A program made the position numbers and the translations under genes. Below, piece after piece: positions 1-7,507 of a stretch of 9,839 bases of DNA. Numbering within the stretch: position 1 is the first letter of the stretch; every line of letters begins with the position of its first letter. The notes under the pieces are model-generated. The model searched no databases, had not been told where the DNA came from, and saw only the letters and a program-made list of their open reading frames with translations. Origin of the DNA: Clostridia bacterium (GTDB lineage: Bacteria; Bacillota; Clostridia; Oscillospirales; Acutalibacteraceae); contig CAAFXQ010000215.1 of NCBI GenBank assembly GCA_900767015.1, positions 1 through 9,839 of the forward strand, written 5' to 3'.

Positions 1-2
1 CC

Positions 3-1478
3 TATTATACTGCGCAGGCGTCCTTTTCCATTTCGGCGGAAAACACGAGTTCAATCGCATCGGGCGCTTCCTCGTTTTCTTCTTACTATAATTCGGGCGT
101 TGCCGAACAGCTTTCCAAAACTTTCAGCTATATTATTAACAGCGAAACGATGCGCTCTATTTTATACGATCAGCTTGGCGCAAAAGCCATGAACGGAACG
201 ATTACGGCGAAAAATAACGTCGAGTCGGCGCCGATTTTTACGATTACCGTGACAAGCTCTTCCCCGGAGGATGCGTATAATCTTCTGGAAGCGGTAATCG
301 AAAATTATCCGAGGCTTGCTCAGTACATCATCGGTGAAACGCAGATGTCGATTTTTACGAAGCCGAAAATGCCGACCGAGCCGACCAATCCGTTTTCCTG
401 TAAAAAAGAAATTGTGATCGCCACGGCGGCGGGTCTGCTTCTTTCGCTGTTGATTATGGCGGTCTATGCACTGACAAGAAACACCGTCAGACAGCGTGAC
501 GACATCAAAAAGAAGCTCAACCAGAAATGTCTTGTCGAGGTTCCGTGGGTCCATATCAAAAAGCGCAGGAACAACGCCGAAACCATGATTACGATTTCGC
601 AGAAGCATGCAGGCTTCTCCGAAGCGTTCCGCTATCTGAAACGGCGTGTGGTCAATCATCTCGACCGGCATAAGCAAAAAATCATTGCGGTTACAAGCGC
701 CTGTCCCGGTGAGGGAAAAACGACGGTGTCGTATAATCTTGCCCTTTCAATCGCCCAAAGCGGAAAAAAGGTTGCGCTTCTTGACATGGACCTTGCAAGA
801 AAGAGTCTTCAGAAATATCTCGGAGCCGAAAACGGGAAACCCGGAATCATCGACCTGATTTACGGTAAGTGTGAGATAGCGGATATCATCACAAAATCCG
901 ATTACGGTCTTCATATTTTCTTTGCCGGAAACGGAAAGGCCAAAAAGTATCAGCATGAAGATTACGACACGCTTCTCGATTATGTAAAAGAAAACTATGA
1001 ATACGTCATTATGGACGCCGCCCCAACGGCAATCGTGTCCGATACGGCACAGATTATGAGCCGTGCCGATGAGACGATTTTCGTTTTGCGCCAGGACTTT
1101 ACGCCTGTTGAAAAGGTGAAAGAGTCCATTAAGTTCGTCTATGACGTCAATGCAACCATTATGGGCTTTGTCTTTAACGCTGTCAGCGAGGGCTTCGAGG
1201 GCTATAAGGGCAGCTATTACGGTTCGTATTACGGCTCCTATTACGGCAAGAAATACGGCTATTACGGCAAGCGCTACGGCTACGGAAAGAAGTACGGCTA
1301 CTCAGGCTACGGTTCGGGTTACGGCTACGGACGTCATTCCAACAAGAAGAAAGGCTATGGCTACGGGTATGGCTACGGCGGTGAGTCCAAGGGCTACGGC
1401 TATGGATACGGCTACGGCGGAACAAACGGCGGCGAGTTTGTCAAAGAAAGAATCAAAGGTGAGGGGGAGGACGAGTAA
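3..1478 (+). CDS. Wzz-type co-polymerase fused to BY-kinase (5' partial)
   Basis: Membrane protein that controls capsule or exopolysaccharide chain length and autophosphorylates on tyrosine. The frame is open from the window edge, so the first transmembrane helix and part of the Wzz ectodomain are missing; the ATG at 150 is internal. In order: ectodomain remnant; a PTEPTNPF segment before the second transmembrane helix (about 411-473); then a cytoplasmic P-loop kinase. Kinase motifs are Walker A CPGEGKTT (about 702-725), Walker A' LLDMDLARKSL (about 777-809) and Walker B VIMDAAP (about 1005-1025). The Walker A' and B motifs depart from the usual DxDxRxP and DxPP forms. The C-terminus (about 1200-1420) is a Gly-Tyr tail with 25 tyrosines in about 73 residues, far more than the handful usual in BY-kinases and presumably the autophosphorylation cluster. 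Single-chain fusion of Wzz and kinase is classical for Gram-negative Wzc; Firmicutes more often split it in two. Family assignment is firm; the polysaccharide made is unknown. Confidence 0.93.
   Translation, partial: YYTAQASFSISAENTSSIASGASSFSSYYNSGVAEQLSKTFSYIINSETMRSILYDQLGAKAMNGTITAKNNVESAPIFTITVTSSSPEDAYNLLEAVIENYPRLAQYIIGETQMSIFTKPKMPTEPTNPFSCKKEIVIATAAGLLLSLLIMAVYALTRNTVRQRDDIKKKLNQKCLVEVPWVHIKKRRNNAETMITISQKHAGFSEAFRYLKRRVVNHLDRHKQKIIAVTSACPGEGKTTVSYNLALSIAQSGKKVALLDMDLARKSLQKYLGAENGKPGIIDLIYGKCEIADIITKSDYGLHIFFAGNGKAKKYQHEDYDTLLDYVKENYEYVIMDAAPTAIVSDTAQIMSRADETIFVLRQDFTPVEKVKESIKFVYDVNATIMGFVFNAVSEGFEGYKGSYYGSYYGSYYGKKYGYYGKRYGYGKKYGYSGYGSGYGYGRHSNKKKGYGYGYGYGGESKGYGYGYGYGGTNGGEFVKERIKGEGEDE
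1461..1470 (+). promoter_or_regulatory. Ribosome binding site for the 117-codon gene
   Basis: GAGGGGGAGG lies inside the last codons of the kinase gene, seven bases before the ATG at 1478. It supports that ATG as the true start and translational coupling through the TAATG overlap. Confidence 0.7.
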
Positions 1479-1831
1479 TGGAGTATATCATCAATGTGCC
1501 GCGGCTTGACTGGCTCATTGGCGGGTCAAGAATCGGCGGAACGTATAACACCTATTACGGCTCGTGCGGAACGGACGGCGAAACGGGCTTTTTCGGCCGG
1601 AAGCTTTTCAACTATGTGATACGAATCGAAAAGATAAAGGGTGAACCGAAAGATGACGGGGAGGAAACCGAAACAGAAATATTGAAAGCTTCGGTTTATC
1701 CCGGATATAAAAGCTTCGAAAACACCGACCCCGATGCAGTCGAAACCGAAGTCTTCGAGCTCGAGGAAGACAGCCGTGCGCTTGTTAAGGCATGGATTGA
1801 AGAAAAGTGCAGACAGTTCTTTTCGGAATAA
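1478..1831 (+). CDS. Small acidic protein of unknown function, coupled to the BY-kinase
   Basis: I do not recognise the family. The start codon overlaps the kinase stop codon (TAATG) and is preceded by a strong purine-rich ribosome site, so the two are almost certainly one operon. The 117-residue product has no signal peptide or membrane segment. Its N-terminal half is Gly/Tyr-rich and contains GGTYNTYYGS, which resembles the SYYGSYYG units of the kinase tail. The C-terminal half is strongly acidic (KDDGEETETE, DPDAVETEVFELEEDS) and ends in a predicted helix, ALVKAWIEEKCRQFF. A cytoplasmic kinase substrate or adaptor is conceivable from position and composition, but this is inference only. 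It ends just before the hairpin at 1848. Confidence 0.75.
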   Translation: MEYIINVPRLDWLIGGSRIGGTYNTYYGSCGTDGETGFFGRKLFNYVIRIEKIKGEPKDDGEETETEILKASVYPGYKSFENTDPDAVETEVFELEEDSRALVKAWIEEKCRQFFSE

Positions 1832-1847
1832 GACAATTAAAAAGAAA

Positions 1848-1879
1848 TCACCGTAACGGCGACAAGGCTGTTACGGTGA
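1848..1879. terminator. Bidirectional intrinsic terminator between convergent genes
   Basis: Perfect 10-bp stem TCACCGTAAC (1848-1857) with GTTACGGTGA (1870-1879). It extends inward by G-U, G-C and C-G pairs to leave a 6-base loop. The plus strand follows with ATTTTG. The minus strand follows with TTTCTTTTTAATT, a better U-tract. It lies 17 bp after the 117-codon gene on the plus strand and 16 bp beyond the reductase/dehydrogenase stop on the minus strand. Confidence 0.85.
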
Positions 1880-1895
1880 AATTTTGTATGCTGAT

Positions 1896-4800
1896 TTATG
1901 CGAAAATTCCTTTGATAAGCTTTCGGAGTGCCTCGTCTGAGAACGGTTTCGGCGCTCCCATCAGCTTCGCTTCCTCCTGCGCACGTCTGACAATTTCGTC
2001 AAGGCCGCTTTCGTCAAGCGGGATGTCGGTCGCCTTAATGCCGAAAGAAGCAATCAGGCTTTCGACCGCCGCAAGGAAGACTTCGGCATTTTCTTTATCG
2101 CTGTCGGAATCGGCAATTGCACATTCCTTGGCAAGCTCACTCAAAGCTTTTTCACAGCAGGGGAGACTTGCCCTGAGCACGGGCACAAAGACGGCGGCAA
2201 TCGCCTGTCCGTGCGGTGTATGATAGAATTCGCCGAGACGGTGTGCGACGGCGTGAATGTACCCTGTTCCGATTCTTCTGAACGCAAGACCGGCTTCATA
2301 GGACGCAAGCTGCATTTCGTCACGGGAAGAAAGGTCGGACGGGCAGTCATACGCTTTTTTGAGAGAATGAAGAATTCTCTTTGCCGCTTTGGCACAGTAC
2401 GCTTTGTCCTCGGGGAAGGAGGAAGCAAACGAGCTTACCGCCGCTTCAACAGCGTGCGACAGCGCATCAATTCCCGTATAAGCCGTACTCATCGGCGGTA
2501 CGGAAACCGTAAGCGACGGGTCAAGAGCCACAGCCAACGGCTGGAACCGGTCGCTGACAAAGGGCTTTTTCTTATTCTCCTCGGTGTCGATGATAACGGA
2601 AAAAGCGGTGACCTCCGAGCCGGTGCCCGAGGTTGTCGGAACGGCAAACAGCGGCACGCAAGGCGAGGCAAGCGAGTCGATTTTACAGATATCGTCAATC
2701 TCCTCGTCACGGTTGGAGGCTCTTAAAGCCGTGATTTTCGCCGTGTCGAGCACCGAACCGCCGCCGACGGCAACAATGCCGTCACAGCCATTGTCGAAAT
2801 AGACCGCTAACGCTTCGTCGGTGTTTTCGGTTGTCGGCTCGGCTGAAATGCCGCTGAACAATACGGGAGAAGCCGAAACCGAGGATACGAAAGAAGCAAT
2901 TTTGCCAATTTTTTCTGCACCGGGGAAAAGAATAAACATCGGCTTTTGTACCTTCGCCTTTTGAATTTCGGTTTTGAGTTCATCGAGCGCCTTGTCGCCG
3001 TGAAGAAGCGTGCTGTCAATGAATTTTGCGTCGTGCATCACACCGAGCGTTAGCTTCTGAATCGGATTCAGAACGCCGCCTGTCTCTCTCATGGGCTTAA
3101 GCTTACACGGTGTAAAGTTGAGACAGTGACCGTTCGGTCTGTCGGCTGAGTCGGAAACAGTCAGGTACGCCTTGTCGGGCTTGCCCCATGTAAAGCCGAC
3201 TTCGGAAAGCCTGCTTACCGTATAGCTGTTATCCATTTCGATATTCGCCGAACGTCCGGAGATGATGAGGTAGAACATATAAACGTGAATGTCCCGGTCG
3301 TCGGTGTTGGCGAAAACGGTTTCCACGGTCTCCTGCGTCGAAACCCGGCGGAACGGTACGTCAAGTGAAAGGAACATTTCCTCAGTCTCAAGGAAGTTCG
3401 GGTTAATCATGTGATAGATTTCGTTGACGTTCCCCGTAAGAGCGAGGCGGACGTAAGCGTCGGCGCACTCGTCAACCGCCGTAAGGTCGGTCGGGTACTT
3501 GTCCATGTTTTCGTTGACGAGACCAAGCTTGAGCATAGCGTGGACACGTCTTAAAAAGCCGTTGTCGTCGCTGTTTTTCTGGAATTTTCCGTCACTCGCT
3601 CTCCAGGTGAGGTTGCCGATACGGTAAATATTCGCTTCGAGCCCGTCTTTTCTGGCTGCAAGAACAAGCTGTTCGGCACAGTATTTGCTGTGGATATAGA
3701 CGTTGTCGGTGTAACGCTGACCGATGTCAAGCACGCTTTCGTCAAAGACGGATTTGCATTTGGTCTGCTTAACCGTTGCCGCACCGTGGACGCTGACGGT
3801 CGAGGTGTGCTGCAAAACGGCGTCAGCGGCTTTCGCAAAGTCGATGACGTGCTTTGTTCCCGTGACGTTTGTACGCTCAAGGTCGGCGTAGTCGCCTGCG
3901 TGGTGAACGTTCGCCGCAACGTGGAAAACCGTGTCAACCTTGTCGGCAAGTTCGGCATACTTTTCATCGCTCAGACCGAGTTTATCTTTTTCAATATCGC
4001 CCGTAACGGCGTGAATCAGCGGACTATCAAAGTCGGTGAAATAGAACTTCAGCTGATTATCAAGCTTTTCACGGCTTCTGACAAGACAGTAGGTTTCAAC
4101 GCCGCTGTCGATAAGCTTTTTGAGGATATGCACGCCCAAAAAGCCCGTCGCACCCGTCAGAAGTGCACACTTGTAGCCGCTGTGCTTCTTTCCGGTATGA
4201 GCGGTCGCTTTGATGATGTCGTTGACACCGTCAAGCTTGTCGCTTTGCTTGTTTTGCGCCGCATCGATTTCCTCGGCAAGCTTATTTAAAAACGGCTTAT
4301 CGTAGATAAGCTGAGCGGAAATGTTGAGGCTGACCGCAAGCTCCATGGCACTGAGACTGTCGCCGCCGATGGCAAAGAAGTTGTCGGTGACGCTGACCTC
4401 GGGAAGCTGTAAAAGCTCCTTGATCGCCCGGCAGACTTTTCTTTCAGTGTCGGTGGCGGGTTCGACAATTTCCTTTTTGACGGCGTCCATTTTCGAGCTT
4501 CTCTTGATTTTCGACGAGGAGGTACGCTCAAACGGAACCGGTCTGATTTTAAAGGTTGAAATGCGCTGATAGCTTGCAAGTTTTTCATTGATCCGCATTA
4601 AAAGGGCGGTCATGGCTTCGTTTTCGTCGGTGATGCCCTGCTCGGCGATAAAGGTCTTGTTTAAGTAAACCTCGGCGCAGATGGTTCCGTTTTCACCGTA
4701 GCAGATGACCTCCTGCACAAGCGGCTCGTTTGCAAACTGTTCTTCGAGCATTTCCGCCGAAACGTTTTCGCCGTTTTCAAGCAGGATAAGGTTTTTGCAC

Positions 4801-6029
4801 CGTCCCGTGACATACAAAAAGCCGTCGTCGTCGAAGTGACCGAGGTCGCCGGTATGAAGAAAGCCGTCCTCGGTGAAAGCCTCTTTTGTCGCTTCGGGGT
4901 TTTTATAGTAGCCGAGCATGACGGACGGACCCTTGACAAGGATTTCGCCGTTTTCGATTTTCACCTGCATACACGGAATGGGTTTTCCGACCGAGCCGTG
5001 ACGGAAACAGCCGACGGCGTTGTTGGCGATAACCGGAGAGCATTCGGTCATGCCGTAGCCGTTTAAGACAAGGATGCCCGTTGCGTTGAAGCGGGCGTTT
5101 GCCGCCGCCTCAAGCGGTGCGCCGCCGGAAATGACGTCGATGATGTTGCCGCCTAAGAACATATTGGCGGCTTTTTCTTCGGGAAGCTCGGGCTTCGAAG
5201 CGGCAAACTTGATGGCGCCGCCCATCAGCTTTTTGACAATCTGGGGAACGGCGACGATGCTGTCGGGTTTGAACAAATGTAAGTCGCTGACAAGGTTCGC
5301 AAGAGAGTCGTTGACGCAGACGGTCTTGCCCCGGACAATGCTTTTGGTGATGTTCGCCGTAAAGCAGAAGCTGTGATGAATCGGCAGACAGCAGAACATT
5401 CTTGTCGTCGGGCAGGCAACGTGAACGCTTGTTGCGCTGTAAATCATGTTTTTGTGGCTCGACATAACGCCTTTCGGAAAGCCCGTTGTGCCCGAGGTAA
5501 ACACGATGGCGCACATCGTATCGGGGTCGGGGTCGCCGGTATAGTCGCCCGAAAGGGAAAGAAGGTCGTTAAAGTTGACAACGTCTTCGTCGCTTGCGGT
5601 GTTGTCGAGAGAGACGAAAAGCTTGATGGAACTGACCGTCTCTTTCGCAAGCCGATACAGGCTTTCGTGCTTTTTGTCGAACGCAAAAACGCTTACGTCC
5701 GCAAACTCCATCAGCCGGCAGTTCATTTCGTCCGTCTCCGAGGGGGCGAGAGGCACCGCCGCACCGCCCGTCATGGCGGCGGCAAAATAGCCGGTAATCC
5801 ATTCGAAGCTTGTCGGACCGACAAGAGCGATATGGGCGCCATCAAGCCCTCTTTCGGTAAGCCAAAGGCACGCCGAGTCGCAGGCGGCTTTGAACTGGGC
5901 GTAGGTTTTGGCGGCAATGGTACCGTCGGGATTTTTATATTCCAAAAAGTTGCGCTCACCGAAATTCTCAGCGCCGTAGCGCACCATTTCGTTGAGGTTT
6001 TTGAGGGTTGTCAGATCTTCTCTTATCAT
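1896..6029 (-). CDS. Four-domain carboxylic acid reductase-alcohol dehydrogenase fusion
   Basis: Predicted to turn a carboxylic acid into the alcohol on one chain. Residues below count from the upstream TTG at 6116; subtract 29 for the start used here. Adenylation domain (about 40-545): P-loop FTSGTTGFPKG 206-216, NGYGMTE 352-358, HTGDLG 421-426, candidate catalytic Lys536 in TSSSKIKR. LPIHHSF and YGMTECSP resemble long-chain acyl-CoA synthetases. Carrier (about 555-620): FFAIGGDSL with Ser587 for phosphopantetheine. Thioester reductase (about 648-985): TGATGFLG 654-661, Ser772/Thr773, Tyr807-x3-Lys811, RIGNLTWR. Iron-type alcohol dehydrogenase (about 1031-1406): GGGSVLDTAK, and a complete metal set Asp1217, His1221, His1288, His1302, matched to the FucO pattern from memory. 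Start: ATG at 6029 is preferred because the promoter at 6088-6116 excludes the TTG, and family similarity begins near MIREDLTTLKNLNE. ATG at 6074 is the alternative. No condensation domain and no phosphopantetheinyl transferase are visible. Substrate is unknown. Confidence 0.92.
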   Translation of the reverse strand: MIREDLTTLKNLNEMVRYGAENFGERNFLEYKNPDGTIAAKTYAQFKAACDSACLWLTERGLDGAHIALVGPTSFEWITGYFAAAMTGGAAVPLAPSETDEMNCRLMEFADVSVFAFDKKHESLYRLAKETVSSIKLFVSLDNTASDEDVVNFNDLLSLSGDYTGDPDPDTMCAIVFTSGTTGFPKGVMSSHKNMIYSATSVHVACPTTRMFCCLPIHHSFCFTANITKSIVRGKTVCVNDSLANLVSDLHLFKPDSIVAVPQIVKKLMGGAIKFAASKPELPEEKAANMFLGGNIIDVISGGAPLEAAANARFNATGILVLNGYGMTECSPVIANNAVGCFRHGSVGKPIPCMQVKIENGEILVKGPSVMLGYYKNPEATKEAFTEDGFLHTGDLGHFDDDGFLYVTGRCKNLILLENGENVSAEMLEEQFANEPLVQEVICYGENGTICAEVYLNKTFIAEQGITDENEAMTALLMRINEKLASYQRISTFKIRPVPFERTSSSKIKRSSKMDAVKKEIVEPATDTERKVCRAIKELLQLPEVSVTDNFFAIGGDSLSAMELAVSLNISAQLIYDKPFLNKLAEEIDAAQNKQSDKLDGVNDIIKATAHTGKKHSGYKCALLTGATGFLGVHILKKLIDSGVETYCLVRSREKLDNQLKFYFTDFDSPLIHAVTGDIEKDKLGLSDEKYAELADKVDTVFHVAANVHHAGDYADLERTNVTGTKHVIDFAKAADAVLQHTSTVSVHGAATVKQTKCKSVFDESVLDIGQRYTDNVYIHSKYCAEQLVLAARKDGLEANIYRIGNLTWRASDGKFQKNSDDNGFLRRVHAMLKLGLVNENMDKYPTDLTAVDECADAYVRLALTGNVNEIYHMINPNFLETEEMFLSLDVPFRRVSTQETVETVFANTDDRDIHVYMFYLIISGRSANIEMDNSYTVSRLSEVGFTWGKPDKAYLTVSDSADRPNGHCLNFTPCKLKPMRETGGVLNPIQKLTLGVMHDAKFIDSTLLHGDKALDELKTEIQKAKVQKPMFILFPGAEKIGKIASFVSSVSASPVLFSGISAEPTTENTDEALAVYFDNGCDGIVAVGGGSVLDTAKITALRASNRDEEIDDICKIDSLASPCVPLFAVPTTSGTGSEVTAFSVIIDTEENKKKPFVSDRFQPLAVALDPSLTVSVPPMSTAYTGIDALSHAVEAAVSSFASSFPEDKAYCAKAAKRILHSLKKAYDCPSDLSSRDEMQLASYEAGLAFRRIGTGYIHAVAHRLGEFYHTPHGQAIAAVFVPVLRASLPCCEKALSELAKECAIADSDSDKENAEVFLAAVESLIASFGIKATDIPLDESGLDEIVRRAQEEAKLMGAPKPFSDEALRKLIKGIFA

Positions 6030-6039
6030 TCTTTCTGTT

Positions 6040-6068
6040 CCGCAAGAAAACTGCGGTTTCCTCCTTTT
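6040..6068 (-). promoter_or_regulatory. Distant Shine-Dalgarno with intervening hairpin
   Basis: On the minus strand AAAAGGAGG (6068-6060) is the only strong ribosome site near the start of the large gene, but it lies 30 nt before the ATG at 6029. Between them CCGCA (6056-6052) and TGCGG (6044-6040) can form a 5-bp stem with a 7-nt loop. Folding would bring the effective spacing to about 13 nt. The pairing is seen in the sequence; its role in initiation is inference. Confidence 0.4.
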
Positions 6069-6087
6069 CGGCATTTTATCACGGTTC

Positions 6088-6116
6088 ATAATATCACACA
6101 CGGTGTACAAAATCAA
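6088..6116 (-). promoter_or_regulatory. Sigma-A promoter of the reductase/dehydrogenase gene
   Basis: Minus strand: -35 TTGATT (6116-6111), 17-bp spacer, -10 TATTAT (6093-6088). Transcription should begin near 6081, giving a leader of about 50 nt to the ATG at 6029. The spacer holds a small inverted repeat ACAC-C-GTGT. The TTGATT hexamer also recurs on the minus strand at 6132-6127 and 6142-6137 in the AT-rich upstream region. Confidence 0.65.
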
Positions 6117-6630
6117 TTTAAAAATGAATCAAGTTAAATCAATAAGGATTTTTTTAAATGAAAAGCATTCAAGGAAGGGCGAAGAACGAACCCGTAATGT
6201 GGGTGATACGTTTATACCTTAATATAATCGGTAAATGGTTTAGAAATGTTTCCGTTTGTTTAACGTCTTTTTAAGAAGGTCTGAAAAATCGCAAGCCGGA
6301 ACTGCGGAAACGGGAATGGGGAGGCGGTGCTTGTTTTCGTCGGCATCGGCATACCCGACAATGTGAAAAGCTATGCGTTCACAAACGGCGGTGTCCGGTA
6401 CAGTTGTCCGGCGATAGCGCAACAGGAACAAAGGTAACAAGGGTAACAAAGGGAACAAAGATTTCTATAATTATTTTTGAAGTTCTCATTGGACTTTTCC
6501 AAAACTATGTTACCTTTGTTCCAAAATGCCGTAAACCCGCTCTACATAAGGCTTTACGGCGGAACAAAGTAGGGAACAAAGTCGGAACAAAGGTAACAAA
6601 GTCCCGCTTTTTTTCGTATCGTACAGCAAA
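6117..6630. other. Intergenic region without a convincing gene
   Basis: About 500 bp between the promoter of the large gene and the terminator of the next unit. It is AT-rich at 6117-6180. From 6270 to 6420 it has coding-like composition but only short frames: 6240-6458 on the minus strand and 6404-6694 on the plus strand, neither with a good ribosome site. The 6425-6601 part carries short repeats, listed separately. A decayed gene or mobile-element remnant is possible, but I could not identify one. Confidence 0.5.
6425..6601. repeat. Cluster of direct and inverted GGAACAAAG / GGTAACAAAG repeats
   Basis: Direct units start at 6425, 6433, 6442 and 6452 (about 9 bp apart) and again at 6561, 6573, 6584 and 6593. 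Between the groups is one inverted copy, GTTACCTTTGTTCC (6509-6522), exactly complementary to GGAACAAAGGTAAC at 6425-6438 and 6584-6597. A separate 8-bp stem, GCCGTAAA (6528-6535) with TTTACGGC (6553-6560), sits between the inverted copy and the second group. Spacing is irregular, so this is not a CRISPR array. Iteron-like binding sites, a decayed low-complexity coding segment, or a folded RNA are all possible. Confidence 0.7.
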
Positions 6631-6656
6631 AAGTCCCGAAGCGAACCTCGGGACTT
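6628..6656 (-). terminator. Intrinsic terminator of the DUF4430 operon
   Basis: Minus strand: AAGTCCCGA (6656-6648), 8-nt loop, TCGGGACTT (6639-6631), running into TTTTT. It starts 6 bp after the stop codon of the secreted DUF4430 gene. The U-tract is short (five) but the 9-bp GC-rich stem is perfect. Confidence 0.8.
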
Positions 6657-6662
6657 CATTTT

Positions 6663-7475
6663 TTATCGGTCGACGATACCAAGAAGCTTTTTGATGGCGT
6701 TGAAAATCTTCTGGAAGAACGAGAAGATCTTCGCAAAGAAGCTTGTCGGCTCGTTGACTTTTACCGTATAATCAGGCGCAAACCGTAAAACGGTCGGAAG
6801 TCCGGTTGCACTGTCGGCTTTGACAATCTGAACGCTGTGTTCGCCGTCGGTGAGAACCACATCGGGAATCGTGCAGATTCCGTTTTCGTCGGGTGTGATT
6901 TCCATCGTCTGACCGTCGCCCCATCCCCATATCAGGGTGTAGCCGGTAATGGTGACCTCTTTTGTTTCGGCGTTCCAATTTTCGTCGTAAACGGTGTCAA
7001 GGCTTGTAAAATAGAGCTTGCCGTCCGAAAGCTTGTCGGTTTTTGCGGTCGGGTACTGCATACCCGTGTTGTACGGATCGCCATAGTAAACAACGACCGA
7101 ATCGCCGTCTGAAACGGTGAACGAGCCGATACCGACTTCGGGCTCTTGGCCGTTGACACGGTAAAGCCAGCCGTCCCATGCTTTTTCGGTATAGGAGCCG
7201 GCAACAATGCCGTTGATGCCCGCAACATACTTGCCGTAGGTGCTGTCATAAGCGGTGACGGTGAGGTCGTCGCTTGCGTCGTCTGCGGCCTTAAGCACGT
7301 CATAGGCGGTCGAGCCGTTTTCGACCGTGACGTCGCCGTAATAAAGGCAAGAGTCAATGCCTTCGACACGAAGCTTAACCGTAACGTTGCCGGCGGCAAA
7401 AGCGACTGTGGCAAAACAGCAAAGAAGCATCACGGCGCAAAGAAGCACGCTTGTCGTCTTTTTGAATGGTTTCAT
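6663..7475 (-). CDS. Secreted DUF4430 (transcobalamin-like) protein with amphipathic C-terminus
   Basis: The 270-residue product has an N-terminal signal peptide (KK near the start, hydrophobic 9-25, likely cleavage after AFA at 27). It is therefore exported, without a lipobox. Residues about 30-133 fit DUF4430, the fold of the C-terminal domain of transcobalamin and intrinsic factor: GSTAYDVLKAA near 54-64, WDGWLYRVNGQEP near 100-112, and VSDGDSVVVYYGD near 121-133. Residues about 150-238 look like a second beta-rich domain with paired Trp in IWGWGDGQ. The last 25 residues form an amphipathic helix (FFAKIFSFFQKIFNAIKKLL) that could bind membrane or wall. The ATG follows GAAAGGAA at good spacing. 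It is the second gene after the lipoprotein, 69 bp downstream with no clear promoter between, so it probably shares the cobalamin riboswitch. Cobalamin or corrinoid binding is an inference from fold and context. Confidence 0.87.
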   Translation of the reverse strand: MKPFKKTTSVLLCAVMLLCCFATVAFAAGNVTVKLRVEGIDSCLYYGDVTVENGSTAYDVLKAADDASDDLTVTAYDSTYGKYVAGINGIVAGSYTEKAWDGWLYRVNGQEPEVGIGSFTVSDGDSVVVYYGDPYNTGMQYPTAKTDKLSDGKLYFTSLDTVYDENWNAETKEVTITGYTLIWGWGDGQTMEITPDENGICTIPDVVLTDGEHSVQIVKADSATGLPTVLRFAPDYTVKVNEPTSFFAKIFSFFQKIFNAIKKLLGIVDR

Positions 7476-7507
7476 TTTTATCGTTCCTTTCTAAGTTATA
7501 TGTAAGA

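Noticed and set aside
1141..1509. Plus-strand frame rich in Thr/Ala overlapping the kinase tail
   Set aside because: Shifted reading of the repetitive Gly-Tyr codons, not an independent gene.
3690..4289. Plus-strand open frame of 199 codons
   Set aside because: Antisense to the reductase and carrier domains; no ribosome site or family features.
6030..6116. Upstream start (TTG at 6116 or ATG at 6089) for the large enzyme
   Set aside because: The TTG falls in the predicted -35 box and the ATG overlaps the -10 box; neither has a ribosome site, and the extra residues do not look like the family N-terminus.
5373..6137. Plus-strand open frame of 254 codons
   Set aside because: Lies opposite the adenylation domain, whose motifs are clear on the minus strand; the product is Arg/Val/Gly-rich without recognisable motifs. 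It is an antisense shadow.
6240..6458. Minus-strand 72-codon frame (Leu/Pro-rich start)
   Set aside because: Starts inside the repeat cluster, with no ribosome site or promoter; the C-terminal part looks somewhat protein-like, so a gene remnant cannot be excluded, but I cannot support a gene.
6425..6601. Possible CRISPR array
   Set aside because: Units are only 9-18 bp, irregularly spaced with no spacers of constant length, and no cas genes are present.
6404..6694. Plus-strand 96-codon frame
   Set aside because: Made of the translated repeats (GTKVTRVTKGTK) and then runs through the convergent terminator into the DUF4430 gene; no ribosome site.
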